NCBI GenBank assembly: GCA_037952775.1
Contig: JBANAY010000003.1
Span: forward strand, 4,402,001-4,466,000
Length of the DNA stretch: 64,000 nt
Source: Clonostachys chloroleuca
Taxonomy: Eukaryota > Ascomycota > Sordariomycetes > Hypocreales > Bionectriaceae
Direction of reading: 5' to 3'
Shown piece by piece: positions 33,388-45,794 of this stretch. The notes under the pieces are model-generated. The model saw only the letters and a program-made list of their open reading frames with translations, did no database searches and was not told the DNA's origin. Position 1 is the first letter of the stretch; every line of letters starts with the position of its first letter. A program made the position numbers and the translations under genes.

Positions 33388-35093
33388 ATGGCTTTTCAGT
33401 CTATAGCTTCCAAGATGACTATCAGCGGACAAGACGCCATTCCTACTCGCGAGCCTGCAAGTGATCCGCAGAAAGTCTTTCACTACACAGACTTGCAGAG
33501 GACGAAGCCTACTCGTGAAAATGACCCCTATGAGTATCAGGCTGGGTTCGGCAACCGCCATCAGTCCGAGGTAATCCCCGGGGTTCTCCCCCACGGCCAG
33601 AACAACCCCCAGGACAGAGGCTTCGGTCTGTACACTGAAGGCATTACCTACTCTGCATTTGCAGCACCTCGTGCGATCAACTCAAGCACCTACATGTACC
33701 GGGCGCGGCCATCCGCCGCTCACCAAGGCTACATGAACATTGAAAGCAAGTCTCACATTGAGAACTGCTTCCTCACTCTGAACCCTGCCGTGGAGACACT
33801 CCCCGAACAAGCCGAGTGGTCGCCATTTCCTCTGCCCCCTGACAATGAGCGAGTTGATTTTACCGACGGTCTACACACCTTGGGAGGCAGCGGCGACCCG
33901 AATCTACGACAGGGCGTCGCTGCCTACGTTTACATGATTAACGCCTCCATGGAAAACAAGGCGTACTGCAACACAGATGGTGACTGGCTTATTACTCCGC
34001 AGCTCGGCATCTTGGATATCCAGACCGAGTTAGGTATGCTGTTTGTCCAGCCCGGCGAGATCTGCGTTATTCCGCGGGGTATTCGCTTCAAAACCAATCT
34101 TGCCCCCGGCGTCTCAGTTGCACGTGGTCATATCGCCGAGATCTGGGGCTCAGCTTGGGAGCTTCCTGACCTTGGTCCACTTGGAGGTCACGGACTGGCT
34201 AACCCGCGCGATTTCCTGTACCCGATTGCTCACATTGACGAGGATCTCCACACTTCATATACCATTGTCGTCAAGAACAACGGCAAACAGATGGCAATTA
34301 AGCAGGATCACAGCCCTTTCGATGTCGTTGCATGGCATGGAAACTGTATCCCTTATAAGGTTAGAGAGTTCTGCTTTCTAAACCCTTCCCGCTTCTGCAA
34401 AAAGTACGGCACAACGGTTGCTAATACTCATCACCTCATAGTACGACTTGACCAAATTCGTTGCTCAAAACACCGCAACCGTCGATCACACCGACCCCAG
34501 CATTAATACTGTACTTACAGCGAAGTCTGTCGACCCTCATGTACCGTTAGCTGATTACCTCTGGTTCGGGCCTCGCTGGGATGTTGCCAGTAACACCTTC
34601 AGGCCTCCCTATTTCCATCGAAATAGCGCAACGGAGCTCCTGGCCTGTGTCTATGGCGCTGGCCTTGGCCGCTCAGACGAGTTCCAGCCGGGTGGCTGCA
34701 GCTATGAGGGCGGGCATACCCCTCATGGAGGCTTCTCGGATGAGTATCTTCTTGAAGCTCCGCTCCAGGTGAACCAGCCAAGGAGGATCCTTGAGAGTAA
34801 GTCATTCAACTACCCAATACGTTCGCTTGGTTTTATTTATTGATCACTTTATATCACTAGATCAAATGACTTTCATGCTCGAGTCTTCGCGCACATTCCT
34901 CTTTACGGAGTACGCGCGAAAGATTTGTGGCGTCATCCACACTCAGGGCACCGATCCCAAAGTCTGGGACAGGCTCCCTGACCGCTTCTCGGCACACCCT
35001 CTCGTCAAAGAGATTCTGGCTAGGGTTGCCGAGGACAGGGCCAACCTCAGAAAGGCCAAAGACTACTATCATAATCTGAACCTGCGCACATAG
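33388..35093 (+). CDS. homogentisate 1,2-dioxygenase family ring-cleavage enzyme
   Basis: Exons 33388-34359, 34442-34796 and 34861-35093 give an intact 519-residue protein. It aligns by eye with homogentisate dioxygenase along its length: YQAGFGNRHQSE near the start, DGDWLITPQLG, FVQPGEICVIPRGIRF, then the Fe(II) site as HRNSATE (His and Glu spaced as in the human enzyme) and the third ligand in HTPHG. The C-terminal third differs from canonical fungal HmgA, for example FQPGGCSYEGGHTPHGGFSDEYLLEA. An N-terminal extension of about 40 residues is also unusual. It may therefore cleave a related 1,4-diphenol such as hydroquinone rather than homogentisate. No maleylacetoacetate isomerase or fumarylacetoacetase, normally clustered with hmgA in fungi, lies in this window. 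Confidence 0.88.
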
Positions 35094-35471
35094 GGCCATT
35101 TCAGTGCAAACTATGCCATCTCCCAGCCGGCCAAGACAGCTGACAACCTTAATCGCAAGCTTGTCCAAGGACAGCAGAGCCACATGGACTTTGGATAGGC
35201 GGCCATTTTCTTTTTCCCGATACCGGGTCAAGGCCTGTGATGGATGAAGGCTTCCGGGAGACGCAATTGGAAATTTGTTCAGTTATTTCGGCGAGCACAA
35301 GTTCTTAAGTCATGCGCATTGGAGGAAAAACTAGTTGGTTTATAATTGAACGAGATTGAATGATCTCTTTGCAATGAGAGTTGCATTATAAAACAAATCC
35401 AATGATTATCTGCATTTGAATATAATGACAACGCTGTCGTAGTATACCTCTGCGTTCCATCAAACATAATG
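35094..35471. other. convergent 3' spacer
   Basis: 378 bp between the stop codons of the dioxygenase and the regulator. It is AT-rich at 35300-35420 and has no gene. Confidence 0.4.
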
Positions 35472-38400
35472 TTACATTAGCTCTCCAGAGTCAAATTCTA
35501 TTAATGAGTCGCTCATGATCCTTAGAATATGAACCGAGCCCTTAAATTTCCACTTCCCAACTTCCTCCAACAAGCTGGCGAACTCGAGCAATATCATCTT
35601 GGAAGCATTGTATCCGCCGTCGCAGATAACGCCCGAGAAGCTGACAGCGCCGCCTAACCGGACAAAGCGTGTGGCAGCGTTCTCACTCACCATGTCATCA
35701 GGGAGTGCAACTGGGTCGTCTCCTATAGCACTACCAAGTTTCGACCAATCGACATGGTTAAGAAACTCGTACGGTTCTGCCGGAGTGCTCACGCCGCATC
35801 CCTTCGAACCATCGCAACTAGGCCCCATCATAAACACATAAAGTCCCAGGACTAGGGCTGCGGAGAAGATCGACGCCTCGGAGTGGAACATGGTACCGTC
35901 CTTCTGACGCCGGCGGCTCATGGCGGTGTAGATTGCGCCAGCATGCAGACACGCGCGCCTCGCATGCCACGTCTGGCTCCAGGCAGCAATGGCCCGCAGG
36001 GCCTCGTGCGCACCATCAGCACCCTTCCGTCCGGCAGCCAGCTCCAAGGTGTCCATCTTGGCGAACAGCTGCAGGTTCAGGAGATGCCACATGGCGACGC
36101 TGTTTGGGTTCTTGAAGCGGAAGAATTGCGCGCTGGATGTATAGATGGTTGTAAGGCCCCGTGATAACATCTTCCCTCCTTCATAGGATGCGAGGACCTT
36201 TGAATAAGCTTCGGGGTTTGCGTTTGCGGCCTCGGCTTGAGATATCGTCAGTACTTCAGAGGTTTCATGCTGCATCCGGATCCATATGATAGAAAGCAAG
36301 CTAAAGATCCCCTCGGTAGCAATGTCCTGTGATGCCGGCAGGTTTATAATTGGATTGTTTACGTGAATAAGTACAGACTCGCTGATTGGATTGGATCCTG
36401 CGTTAATAAGGCGTCGCCATGCGGCAGCAGACGAGCACTTGAATTGTTCTTGGGAGCATGGATACTCAAATCTGATGGCACTTGCCCGCAAGAACGGCGT
36501 ATATTCGAGGCGATAAGCTAGCCAGGCGTCCATGACAATCAGTGATGCAACGAGTCTGTTGTCCCATCCGCCGCAGCAGGGTCAGCATTCTATTCTCTAG
36601 ACAGTGGCTTTTAGGTAGGAATACCGCTTCACGCTCTCTGTTCTTGCCCAAGCCTTCCACATAACGTCGTCTTCTGAGGACTGATCATGGAGATTGCGTT
36701 TTGTCTTGTACTGTCTCAGGAGATCATCGATACTCGCTGAAGATGTCCGTAGAGCAAATAGGCCTGCGACCTGAGCGACCTGGAAGTGGAATGGTGTTAG
36801 CCCTGTCCCTAGGATAATAGTCTAACAAGGGGATGGACCTCACCGCATTTGCCTGACTGACTATGAGCCTTGTCATAATTTCGTGCTGAAGGCACTATAT
36901 CATCACGATGTTAGACCTTGTCAAGTGTGAGATGTAGATGGAAATTCTTACTCGAGGTGGGCAGATTGTCCATGCTTGTGTAAGTAGCAAGGCCGATGTG
37001 AGGTTTGCAATCACTTTCGCCGACCGGTCTGGACCGGGATCGGGACTAGCCAGCAGGTGGCAACATCTTTGAGTAGCGGCCTAGGTATATATATACATGT
37101 CAGGTTATCGGGGCTATGCGCAGTGGAAAAGAGTCTGGAAGGGGCTTATACTGGGAGCCATTGCACCGCGAGCGGTCGTATATGCGCTGACTCGAGAAGA
37201 ACAAGCCCTAGTAGGCAGGCTGACACGGTAACGAGAGGTGGCGTCGATTTGGCCGAAAAGGTAGGTCGATGTATACATTGCAGAAGAGATGAAGACTGTC
37301 TAAAAAGCACGTCGAGGCCTAAATTGAGAAGACGTGTTGGTGGGAAGCGGTCGGCAGTGCCCTCGAAACCCGACAAGTCCTGAGTGAGCTCTCGGATGAG
37401 ATCTAGGCGGCGGTCATCATCCAAACTCCATGACGAGCCGCTCTCCCTGCTGACGGATGGGACAGGAGACACCGCTGTAATGGTCAAATCTGTCAGAATG
37501 TTGTCCCCCTTGTAGGCCACCACGTCCGCCCACAGCCTTGTCGCTTCGTCATCCGTCATACATTTGAGGCTCTGGTTCGGCCATAGTCGACCGACCTGTG
37601 CGAAACGCTCGGCTGGAATGCTATCTGCTGGGTCAAGGGTAGATCCAGATGAGCTTGGAGCTGTGTCGCCGAGGTTCATGTCGGCGGAGAAGTCCATGAA
37701 GTTGAGGTATTCCAGACTTTGAGGAAATTGGACGTCGGCATCACCAGCCCGAGCTCCAGCACCGTCGGCAATGTTGTGTCCACCAGAGTCTGTGCCAAAG
37801 CCCGGGTCCATATGCACAAAGCCCATCAATGACTGGCCGTCATACGGGAAGGGAGCGCCTACTACCCGGGTCAGCTCAGAAGGAGTGCCCGTGTTCATGG
37901 CATTTAGAGGCGGTGTTGTACCTGCTAAGAAGGACACGTTCTGAGCGGCGTGGCTATAAGTAGGTGGTGAAGCAATTTGCTGGGTTCGGCCGGATTGGCC
38001 AGGCCGTGCCTGTTGGGCATTGTCCGCGGTGCTATGGTAGTCGAGGCCCTCGCTCTGCGCTTGAAGGATCGACGCTGCTGCCAAAGTATCCATGTCGGTA
38101 GTCATAGGTTGATCTGTCGTCTGAGGAGGCTCCTCTTCGACTTCATCGGGGGCCGGTGTGGCAGGGTCTTCAGTCTGCGGCGCAACATGGATAGTTTCTG
38201 TGTCATCTCCGTTGGCATCAACATGGCTGCTATCGGAACTTGCGAGTAGACCCCGGTTGGTACATGTAGACCGCGGTTCGCTCTCTGCAGCGTGGGCATC
38301 GTGCTGCGGTCCTGACAACTTCTCCTGGCTATGGAAGAACTTGACGTGGCGCAGCAACACGTCGCTGTCATTTGTTAGCCAATCCCGGTAACTCAACGAC

Positions 38401-38661
38401 TGGCACAAATAAAAGCAGGCAGAATCGGGAACTGGGCACGTCATGCCCGGATGCGTGGATGCTTTGCTTACCTCCGTGCGTACCTCCGACCGCATTTGTC
38501 GCACGGATACGGCCTCTCGCCAGTGTCTAGAGACGATCAGTTTACCGTCCAGTAGTGGACTCTTTGGGAGCAGGGATAGGGGCAGCTTTACGAGATCGCT
38601 CGTGCCGCAGTAAATGCTCAGTCTTCAAAAAAGTCTTTTGGCAGTACGAGCAACGTTTCAT
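35472..38661 (-). CDS. C2H2 zinc-finger regulator with fungal transcription-factor domain
   Basis: Seven exons (38661-38592, 38526-38472, 38364-37152, 37080-36952, 36894-36844, 36779-36625, 36555-35472) join without lesions to 918 residues. Two N-terminal C2H2 fingers (CSYCQKTFLKTEHLLRHERSH, then CDKCGRRYARSDVLLRHVKFFH) are linked by TGERPYP, and introns interrupt both. A long polar, Ser/Pro-rich segment follows, then the helical fungal-specific regulatory domain (LLQCIHRPTF, RLVASLIVMDAWLAYRLEYTPF). It sits centrally among the catabolic genes, so it is the best candidate for a local activator. GTGTGGGAT at 38852-38860 upstream resembles the motif shared by block C promoters and suggests autoregulation (inference). 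Confidence 0.88.
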
Positions 38662-40218
38662 CTTGCCAGCTCGGAATCCTGGGGGTTCAAGCAGTGCGCG
38701 CAGAGGCTGGCGGGGTGGAGGTGGATGTTCGAGGCTCGCGTGTGGGAGAGCGGAGAATCTGGAGAGCAGAAAATCCGGAGGTAAAATCGCGGGGAGAATC
38801 AAATCGGCCTGATTGGGGGAACGAATGCAGGCTAAAACCAGAACCTGGGCCGTGTGGGATAATCGGCTGAACGTGTAAACGTAGTTGGTGGGGATAGACC
38901 CTCGTACATATGCTACTGAGCATGTAGCAACTCTTGGGAAGGCCCAAGCTATGGAAGAAGCAAAGTACACCAGGGCCCGAGATTGTGGATCTGCAGGCGT
39001 AGTGACATCGAAGTTTAAACGAGCAATTTCATCTTGCCGTGGAATCTCATGTGGCTGACTTGGGTTCAGTTGCGGAATTTAACATTGTTCTGGGGGCATT
39101 GGGGGCTGCTTATAGCTGAGTTCGGGACATGGTCTCATTCAACGGAGGGAAGGCCTGAATACCTACCCGAAAGTTGTGCAGTCCACAGCACCAGTCAACG
39201 CGGGCGGTGGCTCAGGATTGACTAACCTGCGTGGAAGAGATGCATAACGAAGGCCCCCGAACTGCCAAACCCGCCGACAAGGCGAGACTCCCTGCAGGGT
39301 TGCCCCGAATGATGCGTGAGGGACTCTGTTCAGAATAACTCTGTTCAGAATCCCATAGGCCGCCGGCTAGTCTTCTTGTGGCACTTAAGGAAATGGAAGC
39401 ACAATTTTAAATCTAGCTCTCCTGAAAAGTCTGGTGTATCTAAGATAACCAAAGAGTGTGTTCTATCTAGGTGGGATAACAAGTGTATATATATTTCTCT
39501 AGATCACTTGAACGCAAGCTGATGGTTTGCACTTACTAGGGATGCCTCAGTCGCAGAGTTTTGACGAGTGTATAGAAGCATCGTTGGTCTATGATATCAC
39601 CGAGACAAGCCAACAACATCAGCGCACCGGCCAAGCGAGATACTGATGGTAGACTGTCAGTATACCCACTAATGAGGGAAGGCATGGCTCTTCAGCAAGC
39701 AGGGCGTTTCAGTCACGGATTCGACTAGACTCACTGCGCAGCTTCCCATTGTTATGTACGGCTATATATTACCGGCGAAGCGGCAGAACAACGAATTACT
39801 AATATGCGTCCTTGGATAGGGCGGCTTCGGCTTGACCTGAGCATCAAGCAGTCATGTATAATGTAGCGTATTGTATATCCCACTTGAGTTCGAGACGATT
39901 CCCCAGTTGTTTTTGGTAAGCAATGGACGGCTTTGGCGGGGTTTCATACATGTACGTGGGGTGGGGTCTCAATACATCCCACGGTCAGCGTCAACAGCCT
40001 GCACCAGAAGTGATCTAGGGTGCATGTGGGACGTAGGAGGGGTCGAAAGTGTATGGCTTAGTACTCCGTTTCTCGCCCCAAAGCATGCCAGTATTAAATA
40101 ATTTAAAAACACAGATGCCAAGTTAGGTTGTGCAAGAAACCTTGGCGACGTCCTGCGCCTCTACAAGCTCCAGTAGTCTAATTCGACCACAGCAGGTTAT
40201 GAATCGAAAGGACCAAAC
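38662..40218. promoter_or_regulatory. long divergent region between regulator and flavoprotein genes, with motif copies
   Basis: This 1.56 kb region holds no supportable gene. GTGTGGGAT (38852-38860) lies about 190 bp upstream of the regulator ATG. ATGTGGGAC (40024-40032) lies about 190 bp upstream of the flavoprotein ATG, with a weaker ATCCCAC at 39976-39982. Small open frames at 39034-39225, 39316-39522 and 39871-40101 look accidental. Confidence 0.5.
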
Positions 40219-41645
40219 ATGGCTGACTACCGAGACCTCGAGATCGCCATCATCGGAGCTGGTATGTTGAAAGATTGGCTCCCCTGAGTTCAGTCTGCGT
40301 GCTAACACAGTGTTCAGGGATCGGCGGCCTCACAGCCGCCCTGAGCTTTGCCCGCCGGGGTTTCAAGAAAATTGACGTATACGAAAACGCGCCTGCCCTG
40401 GGGTTTGTCGGCGCTGGTATCCAGATTGCACCGAACCTAATCCGTGTCTTGGATAGTCTTGGTATTTGGAAAGGCTCGGCTCTGGAGGTAGAACCTACGA
40501 GAGTCAGCGAGGTCTTTGTTTACGATGGTACGTCCAATATTGAGCTCGCACACGTGCCCATGACCGGCATGCATACAAAGTACGGGTATTCGCACTATGC
40601 TGGTCATCGAGCTTCCCTCGCCGGCGTCATTTACGATGCAGCCAAAGCGGAACCGAGCGTTCACTTTCATTTTGGAACGACGTTGGTGGGAGTTAGCTCT
40701 TTCGGCCCCGGCAAGGTTACCTTCAGCGTGGAGGAAAACGACAAAACCAAGCGAAGCATCGAGACAGATGTCCTGATTGGAGCAGACGGCATTAAGTCTG
40801 TCGTCCGGGATTCCATATTGTCTGGCCTCGGCCTAGTTGCCGAGGTCGAAGAGACTGGCACCGCTGCTTATCGCCTGTTGCTTCAACGCGAGCAAATGGA
40901 GCGTTATCCAAAGTTACTGAAGATGATCGACAGCAATGCTGTCAGACGATGGATAGGTGAGAAACGTCATCTTATCGCCTATCCTATTAGTAACCACACC
41001 ATCTTCAACATCGCCACTGCGCAGCCCGATGTTAACTTTGCTGGGCTGACGAATGCCACTTGGATGAACAAAGGAGACAAGTCAGCTATGATGTCCGTAT
41101 TTGCGGAGTTCTGTCCCCTTGTGCGGCAGATGCTCGACCTTGTTCCCGACGGTGGTATAGTGGAGTGGAGACTTAGAGCACACAAACCTCTGCCCACTTG
41201 GACCAGGGGAAACGTGGCACTTCTCGGCGATGCGTGTCACCCTACCCTACCACATCTTTCTCAGGGCGCTGCTATGGCTATCGAAGACGCCGCGTCTCTG
41301 GCTGAGGCCCTGGCCATGGTGCCAGGCGGTGGCGCAGACAGAGCAGCCGTAGCGAAGTCTCTCAAGGTATATGAACTCCTCCGCAAACCTCGAACAACCG
41401 AACTGGTCCGCCTGGCTTCCGCATCTGCGCGTACACTTCATCTGGGTGCCGGCCAAGAGAGGGAGGCAAGAGATAGGCAATTTGAAGCGGCGCGCTCCAA
41501 TGGAGCTCCGCTCCCCGACAGATGGGCAAGCCCAGAAGTCCAGAGGATGATTTTCGACCACAACTGTATTGAGGATACGAAAGCTCGATTTCCTACTGTG
41601 TTTGCTACTCAGACCAACTCTACAGCACCAAAGTCTAGTTTGTAA
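40219..41645 (+). CDS. FAD-dependent aromatic-ring hydroxylase, salicylate-hydroxylase-like
   Basis: Exons 40219-40261 and 40318-41645 encode an intact 456-residue class A flavoprotein monooxygenase. The intron splits the FAD motif: the join gives IIGAGIGGLTAAL. The DG motif LIGADGIKSVVR lies near residue 176 and the GD motif LLGDACHPTLPHLSQGA near 332. Such enzymes hydroxylate phenolic acids with NAD(P)H and O2, and some decarboxylate at the same time (salicylate to catechol, 4-hydroxybenzoate to hydroquinone). Upstream of a 1,4-diphenol dioxygenase and a maleylacetate-reductase-like enzyme, making hydroquinone or homogentisate is a sensible guess. Its substrate is not readable from sequence. 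Confidence 0.9.
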
Positions 41646-42427
41646 TCCACAGTGGTTAGCGATAAACAGCGCTTGTTGAGAAAGGAGTCCATGGTAGTGG
41701 AAATGCCACGATACTCCAAGACTATGACTCGTCGAGACTGAAGTCTAGGTAACTTCCTTATTGCCATGAACGCCAATGGGCATGGCGAAGTAGCGTGTGG
41801 GGTTCGCTCGCGCTGTTCTTTGCAGGCATTGAGACATCTTCATGTGGGACACTAACAGAACAGACCGGGGGACTGCTAATTGATTGGAGTATGGACTGAC
41901 CCCGCGTTTTCCCCGGATTCTGGGACGACCGAGACTTCAACGTGTGGGACCACGATTATACCTACCCACGCAGGCTATGGGGAACGATATAGGCGCGGAG
42001 AAGACATACCATACCAGTAGGTAGATATTCCAAGTTGTTTTCCCAGGGCACCGCCCATCGAATGCCACTTCGCGTAGTTCAGGTAGTTCTCCATGAGCGC
42101 TGCAGCAGTTCCCAACATCTGCCACAAGTCTGCCGCACCAGCTGGGTAAGATGGGGCAAGTCCCTGTCAGAAGACCTTTGTATATTTCATCTAAGGGTGA
42201 ATTAGTAAAGTCAATACTTGCTGTTAGTGTTCCGGAAGAGAATTATGAGTGGGGAAGGATGATGTTCGTGCATCGTAAGCCTAGCCGGTTTTCTTGGCGT
42301 CTTAAGAGTCGCCTTCAAGCCCTCTGCTTCATGAAACCCCATTGTGCTAGAGACACGAATTTTAACCCAAACCTGCATCACCTTTGAGCTGCCAAATACA
42401 CGAAGCATGGCCGGAAAACCCGCGACA
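41646..42427. promoter_or_regulatory. promoter region of the second Zn-ADH, with two motif copies
   Basis: This 782 bp region without a gene has ATGTGGGAC at 41842-41850 and GTGTGGGAC at 41942-41950, about 585 and 485 bp before the ATG at 42428. Confidence 0.5.
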
Positions 42428-43691
42428 ATGAAGGCAGCTGTTGTCAAGGTAGGTTTGAACACCGGTAGCTAGCAAAGTTCATGTTTTTCTGTGTCTTGGG
42501 GTGCTGAAAACAACTGATTTGTCCCAACTTGCCTAACTTCTCACCAGCGCTCGTCAGAGAGCTTCACTTTCGAGATCTCAAGGGTGCAACGCCCCGTTCC
42601 TGGGCCTCTGGACATCCTGGTCAAACTTTCGGTCACGGGAGTCTGCGGAACCGACATGGCGTTGGCTTCAGGTAAATTAGGGCTCACGCAGAGTGTTCTG
42701 GGTCACGAGGGCGTCGGGTATGTCGTTCAACTCGGGACCAATGTGCCCGACTCATCCATCAAGGTTGGAGATCGCGTAGGTATTGCCTGGCTGCGCGACA
42801 TCTGTGGTATCTGCGCCGCCTGCCTGCACCCGGCCGGCGAAACGCGATGCCTTGAGCAGCTAAACTCTGGCCGAAAGATTGATGGCACGTTCGCCGAGTA
42901 CGCATTGGTGCCGTCGCGATACATTATTCGCATCCCGGAGCACGTCAAAGTCCCCGATGAGCTCATTGCGCCAATCCTTTGTGGCGGAGTGACAGCATAT
43001 TCGGCACTCAAGAACGCTGGTGGTACTGGAGGCCAATGGGTGGCTATCTCAGGAGCTGGTGGGGGAGTTGGCGGGCTTGCTATACAATACGCAAAGGCTC
43101 TAGGATTTCAAGTCATTGCGATTGATATCGGCAGCAGCAAGCGTAGAGTCTGTACAGCCTCCGGTGCGGACCATTTCGTTGACGCTGCGAAGACGCAGGA
43201 TGTGAAAGCACTGGTGTATGAGCTGACGCGACAGCGTGGACCGAGTGTGGTGCTCGCTTGTGCGACCTCGGGCCGGGCGTACAACACTGCTCTCGATCTT
43301 GTAGCTCCCTTTGGGACCTTTGTTTGCGTGGGAATCCCTCCGCCAGGCGAGCTGTTATCTTTCCATCCTCTCTTACTACTCGACTCTGGAGCCAGGATCG
43401 TTGGTTCTGCAGTTGGTTCGCGAGCGGATATAGCGGAAGCTATTGACTTTGTGGAGCGAGGTCTCGTGAAACCTCACATTGTCTTGAAGAATTTAGAGGA
43501 TCTACCAGAAATTGCGACATCATTTAACAAGGTAAGCCCTTAAATAGGCTCAGAAGATGCTCATCGCAGCTTCGCCGAGACAAGCGCGCGAGACCATATA
43601 CGCTGTCCAAGAGGTCTTCATGCTAACAGGTGCACAGGTTGTTGGGAAAATAGTACTTCGCTTGCAGCCAGACAGGAAGTTAAAGCTATGA
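42428..43691 (+). CDS. zinc-dependent alcohol dehydrogenase (AdhP-like MDR)
   Basis: Exons 42428-42448, 42548-43531 and 43638-43691 give an intact 352-residue dehydrogenase; a tiny first exon (MKAAVVK) and a last exon of 17 codons plus stop flank the body. Catalytic-zinc residues are in TGVCGTDMAL and LGHEGVG. The structural-zinc cysteines are in CGICAACLHPAGETRC. The NAD-binding turn is ISGAGGGVGGLA. It would oxidise an alcohol to the aldehyde taken by the ALDH gene immediately downstream. This makes a second Zn-ADH in the window beside the one at 7193-8578, of a different subgroup. Confidence 0.9.
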
Positions 43692-44199
43692 GCGGGACAC
43701 CTGTTTGAGCTGCACATGAGGAAATGAATTTCAAGAGCTGCGGCTCTTTAGTTGGATTGAGACTAGTGGTGATCAATATAGATAACTACGGAGACTTCAC
43801 AACATTGAAAAGCTAGATTGACAACGCAACAATGTGTTAGATTTGAAAATCTAGCCGTGTATACTGTACTCCTTTACCCTTGACCTTTTCTTTGCCTGTT
43901 CTTTGCCTAGAGTCCTAGTCCAAGAAAGTCGGCGTAATGCTTAGGATCGAGACGCGTGATAACCCCGCCACCCCACATGGGACTAACTGAACGTATGTGG
44001 AGATGGAGATGGTCGTTGCGGTTTCTGAGGGTAAGATGGGAGCCTGGGACCATCCATGTATGTACTCTAATGTAGCCCCAGACGCCGCTCCTCTTAACAC
44101 CTTTGAGTGGCCTTGTTTGACGTATTTGTCTTTGGCGCTCGGCATCCACACCTACAGATGAGACCTAAACAATCCGTCGAAGATTCAAGTTTGCACAAG
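43692..44199. promoter_or_regulatory. promoter region of the ALDH gene, with motif copies
   Basis: This 508 bp spacer contains CCCCACAT (43971-43978, reverse of ATGTGGGG) and ATGTGGA (43995-44001), about 200-230 bp before the ATG. No gene is seen. Confidence 0.45.
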
Positions 44200-45794
44200 A
44201 TGGCTACCCCAGACTTCTCGACCTTTCGCAATGTGATCGCGGGATCGCTCCGTTCCAGCCCGACCATGGGTCAGGGCATTGACCCTTCAACCCGGGAGCC
44301 TTTATGGGATGTTCCTATTGCCACAGAGTCGGATCTTAATGATGCCGTTACAGCAGCCCAAGCTGCGTTCTTGGAGTGGTCGCAGCTATCGTGGAAGGAC
44401 CGTCAGGCACATCTACGCCAGATCCGATCCCTTCTCATCCAGCATAGGCCATCCATGGCGCGGTTAATTTCTTCTGAAGGAGGGAAGCCACCTCAATTTG
44501 GTGATCTCGAGGTCCAACACGCTTTGGACTTTCTCGAATTCTACAGTGGGTCACAAGCTCCTTTGCCCGGCGGTTCTATACTTTATCTCTGAGATTCAAG
44601 TCTAACCATGGCACTTGGGAACTAGGTGGATGTGAGGAGCCCAAGCCCGAGGTTGTCCAAGACGATAAAAGCCTGAGCCTGACCTTATATCATGAGCCCT
44701 TGGGAGTTATCGGTGCTATCTGTCCGTGGAACTACCCTTTGGTGCTAGCCGTCGGAAAGATTGCGCCAGCGCTGCTGACAGGTAATTGTATCATTTTGAA
44801 GCCATCGCCTTTCACGCCCTATAGCATTCTGAAGCTTGTGGACATCGTGATGGACACCCTCCCTGCTGGGGTGTTGCAAGCCATCCACGGCGACGACAAA
44901 CTGGGACCTGCTCTATGCAGTCATTCAGGCATCCAGAAGATTACATTCACTGGGTCCACAGCGACAGGAAAGAAGATCTTAGCGTCTTCCGGCTTGAAAA
45001 ACGTCACTCTCGAGCTTGGAGGGAACAATGCAAGCATCGTTTGTCCCGACATAAACATCAGCGAGGTTGCTCCCCAGGTGGCTCTTGGTGCCTTTTTCAA
45101 CTCTGGACAGCTGTGTGTGGCCAGCAAGCGGATCTATGTTCATGAGGACATATACGATAAGCTCCTCAAGGCAATGGTGGACGTCGTCAAAAACTGGAAG
45201 GTCGGCCCCCCTTCCCTTGAGGGCGTTATGCTGGGGCCTGTGCAGAATAAGATGCAGTACAACGTGGTTAGGTCGATCTTCGAGGACACAGCTCGCAATG
45301 GATACAAGTTTGCACTCGGGGGAGACCAGAAACCTGATCAGAATAGTTTCTTAATCTCACCTGCGATAATCGATTGTCCGCCTGATTCATCCATGGTCGT
45401 TCAGAAGGAAGCATTCGGTAGGTCTAATCGCTCCTCTGACCTGACCTTGTCTAACAGAAGCTCACGCACACTCCTTCTCTCAACAGGACCAATTGTTCCC
45501 TTGATGCGATGGTCAAATGAGGCCGATCTTATTGCGCGCGTGAATGACACGTCTACAGGGTTGGGAGGCACTATTTGGTCAAAGGATCTCGACTACGCAT
45601 ACCGGCTTGCATCAAAGGTTGAAGCTGGTACCATCTGGATTAACAGCTTCGAGAGACCCCTTCCTCAAGCATACCTTGAAGGCCACAAGGAATCAGGAAT
45701 AGGTGGAGAATGGGGCAAGCACGGCATCAGTTCCTATCTCAAACGGAAGATGATTCATCACTACAAGTCATCGCCGCCTAGCGCCAAGCTATAA
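44200..45794 (+). CDS. aldehyde dehydrogenase with C-terminal PTS1-like AKL
   Basis: Exons 44200-44545, 44626-45417 and 45487-45794 encode an intact 481-residue NAD(P)-dependent aldehyde dehydrogenase. Visible motifs are CPWNYPLVLAVGKIAPALL, FTGSTATGKKI (cofactor), the general base in LELGGNNASIV and the nucleophile in FFNSGQLCVASKRI. The protein ends SAKL, and AKL is a functional peroxisomal targeting signal type. It could oxidise the aldehyde from the adjacent ADH, or a ring-cleavage semialdehyde such as 4-hydroxymuconic semialdehyde or 6-oxohexanoate. The 44200 start fits the family length better than an upstream in-frame ATG at 44158. Confidence 0.92.

Noticed and set aside
33388..35093. 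Classical tyrosine/phenylacetate hmg cluster
   Set aside because: No maleylacetoacetate isomerase or fumarylacetoacetate hydrolase is present, and the dioxygenase differs from canonical HmgA.
39034..40101. Small plus-strand open frames between the regulator and the flavoprotein
   Set aside because: No protein-like features. The region carries promoter motifs and reads as regulatory spacer.
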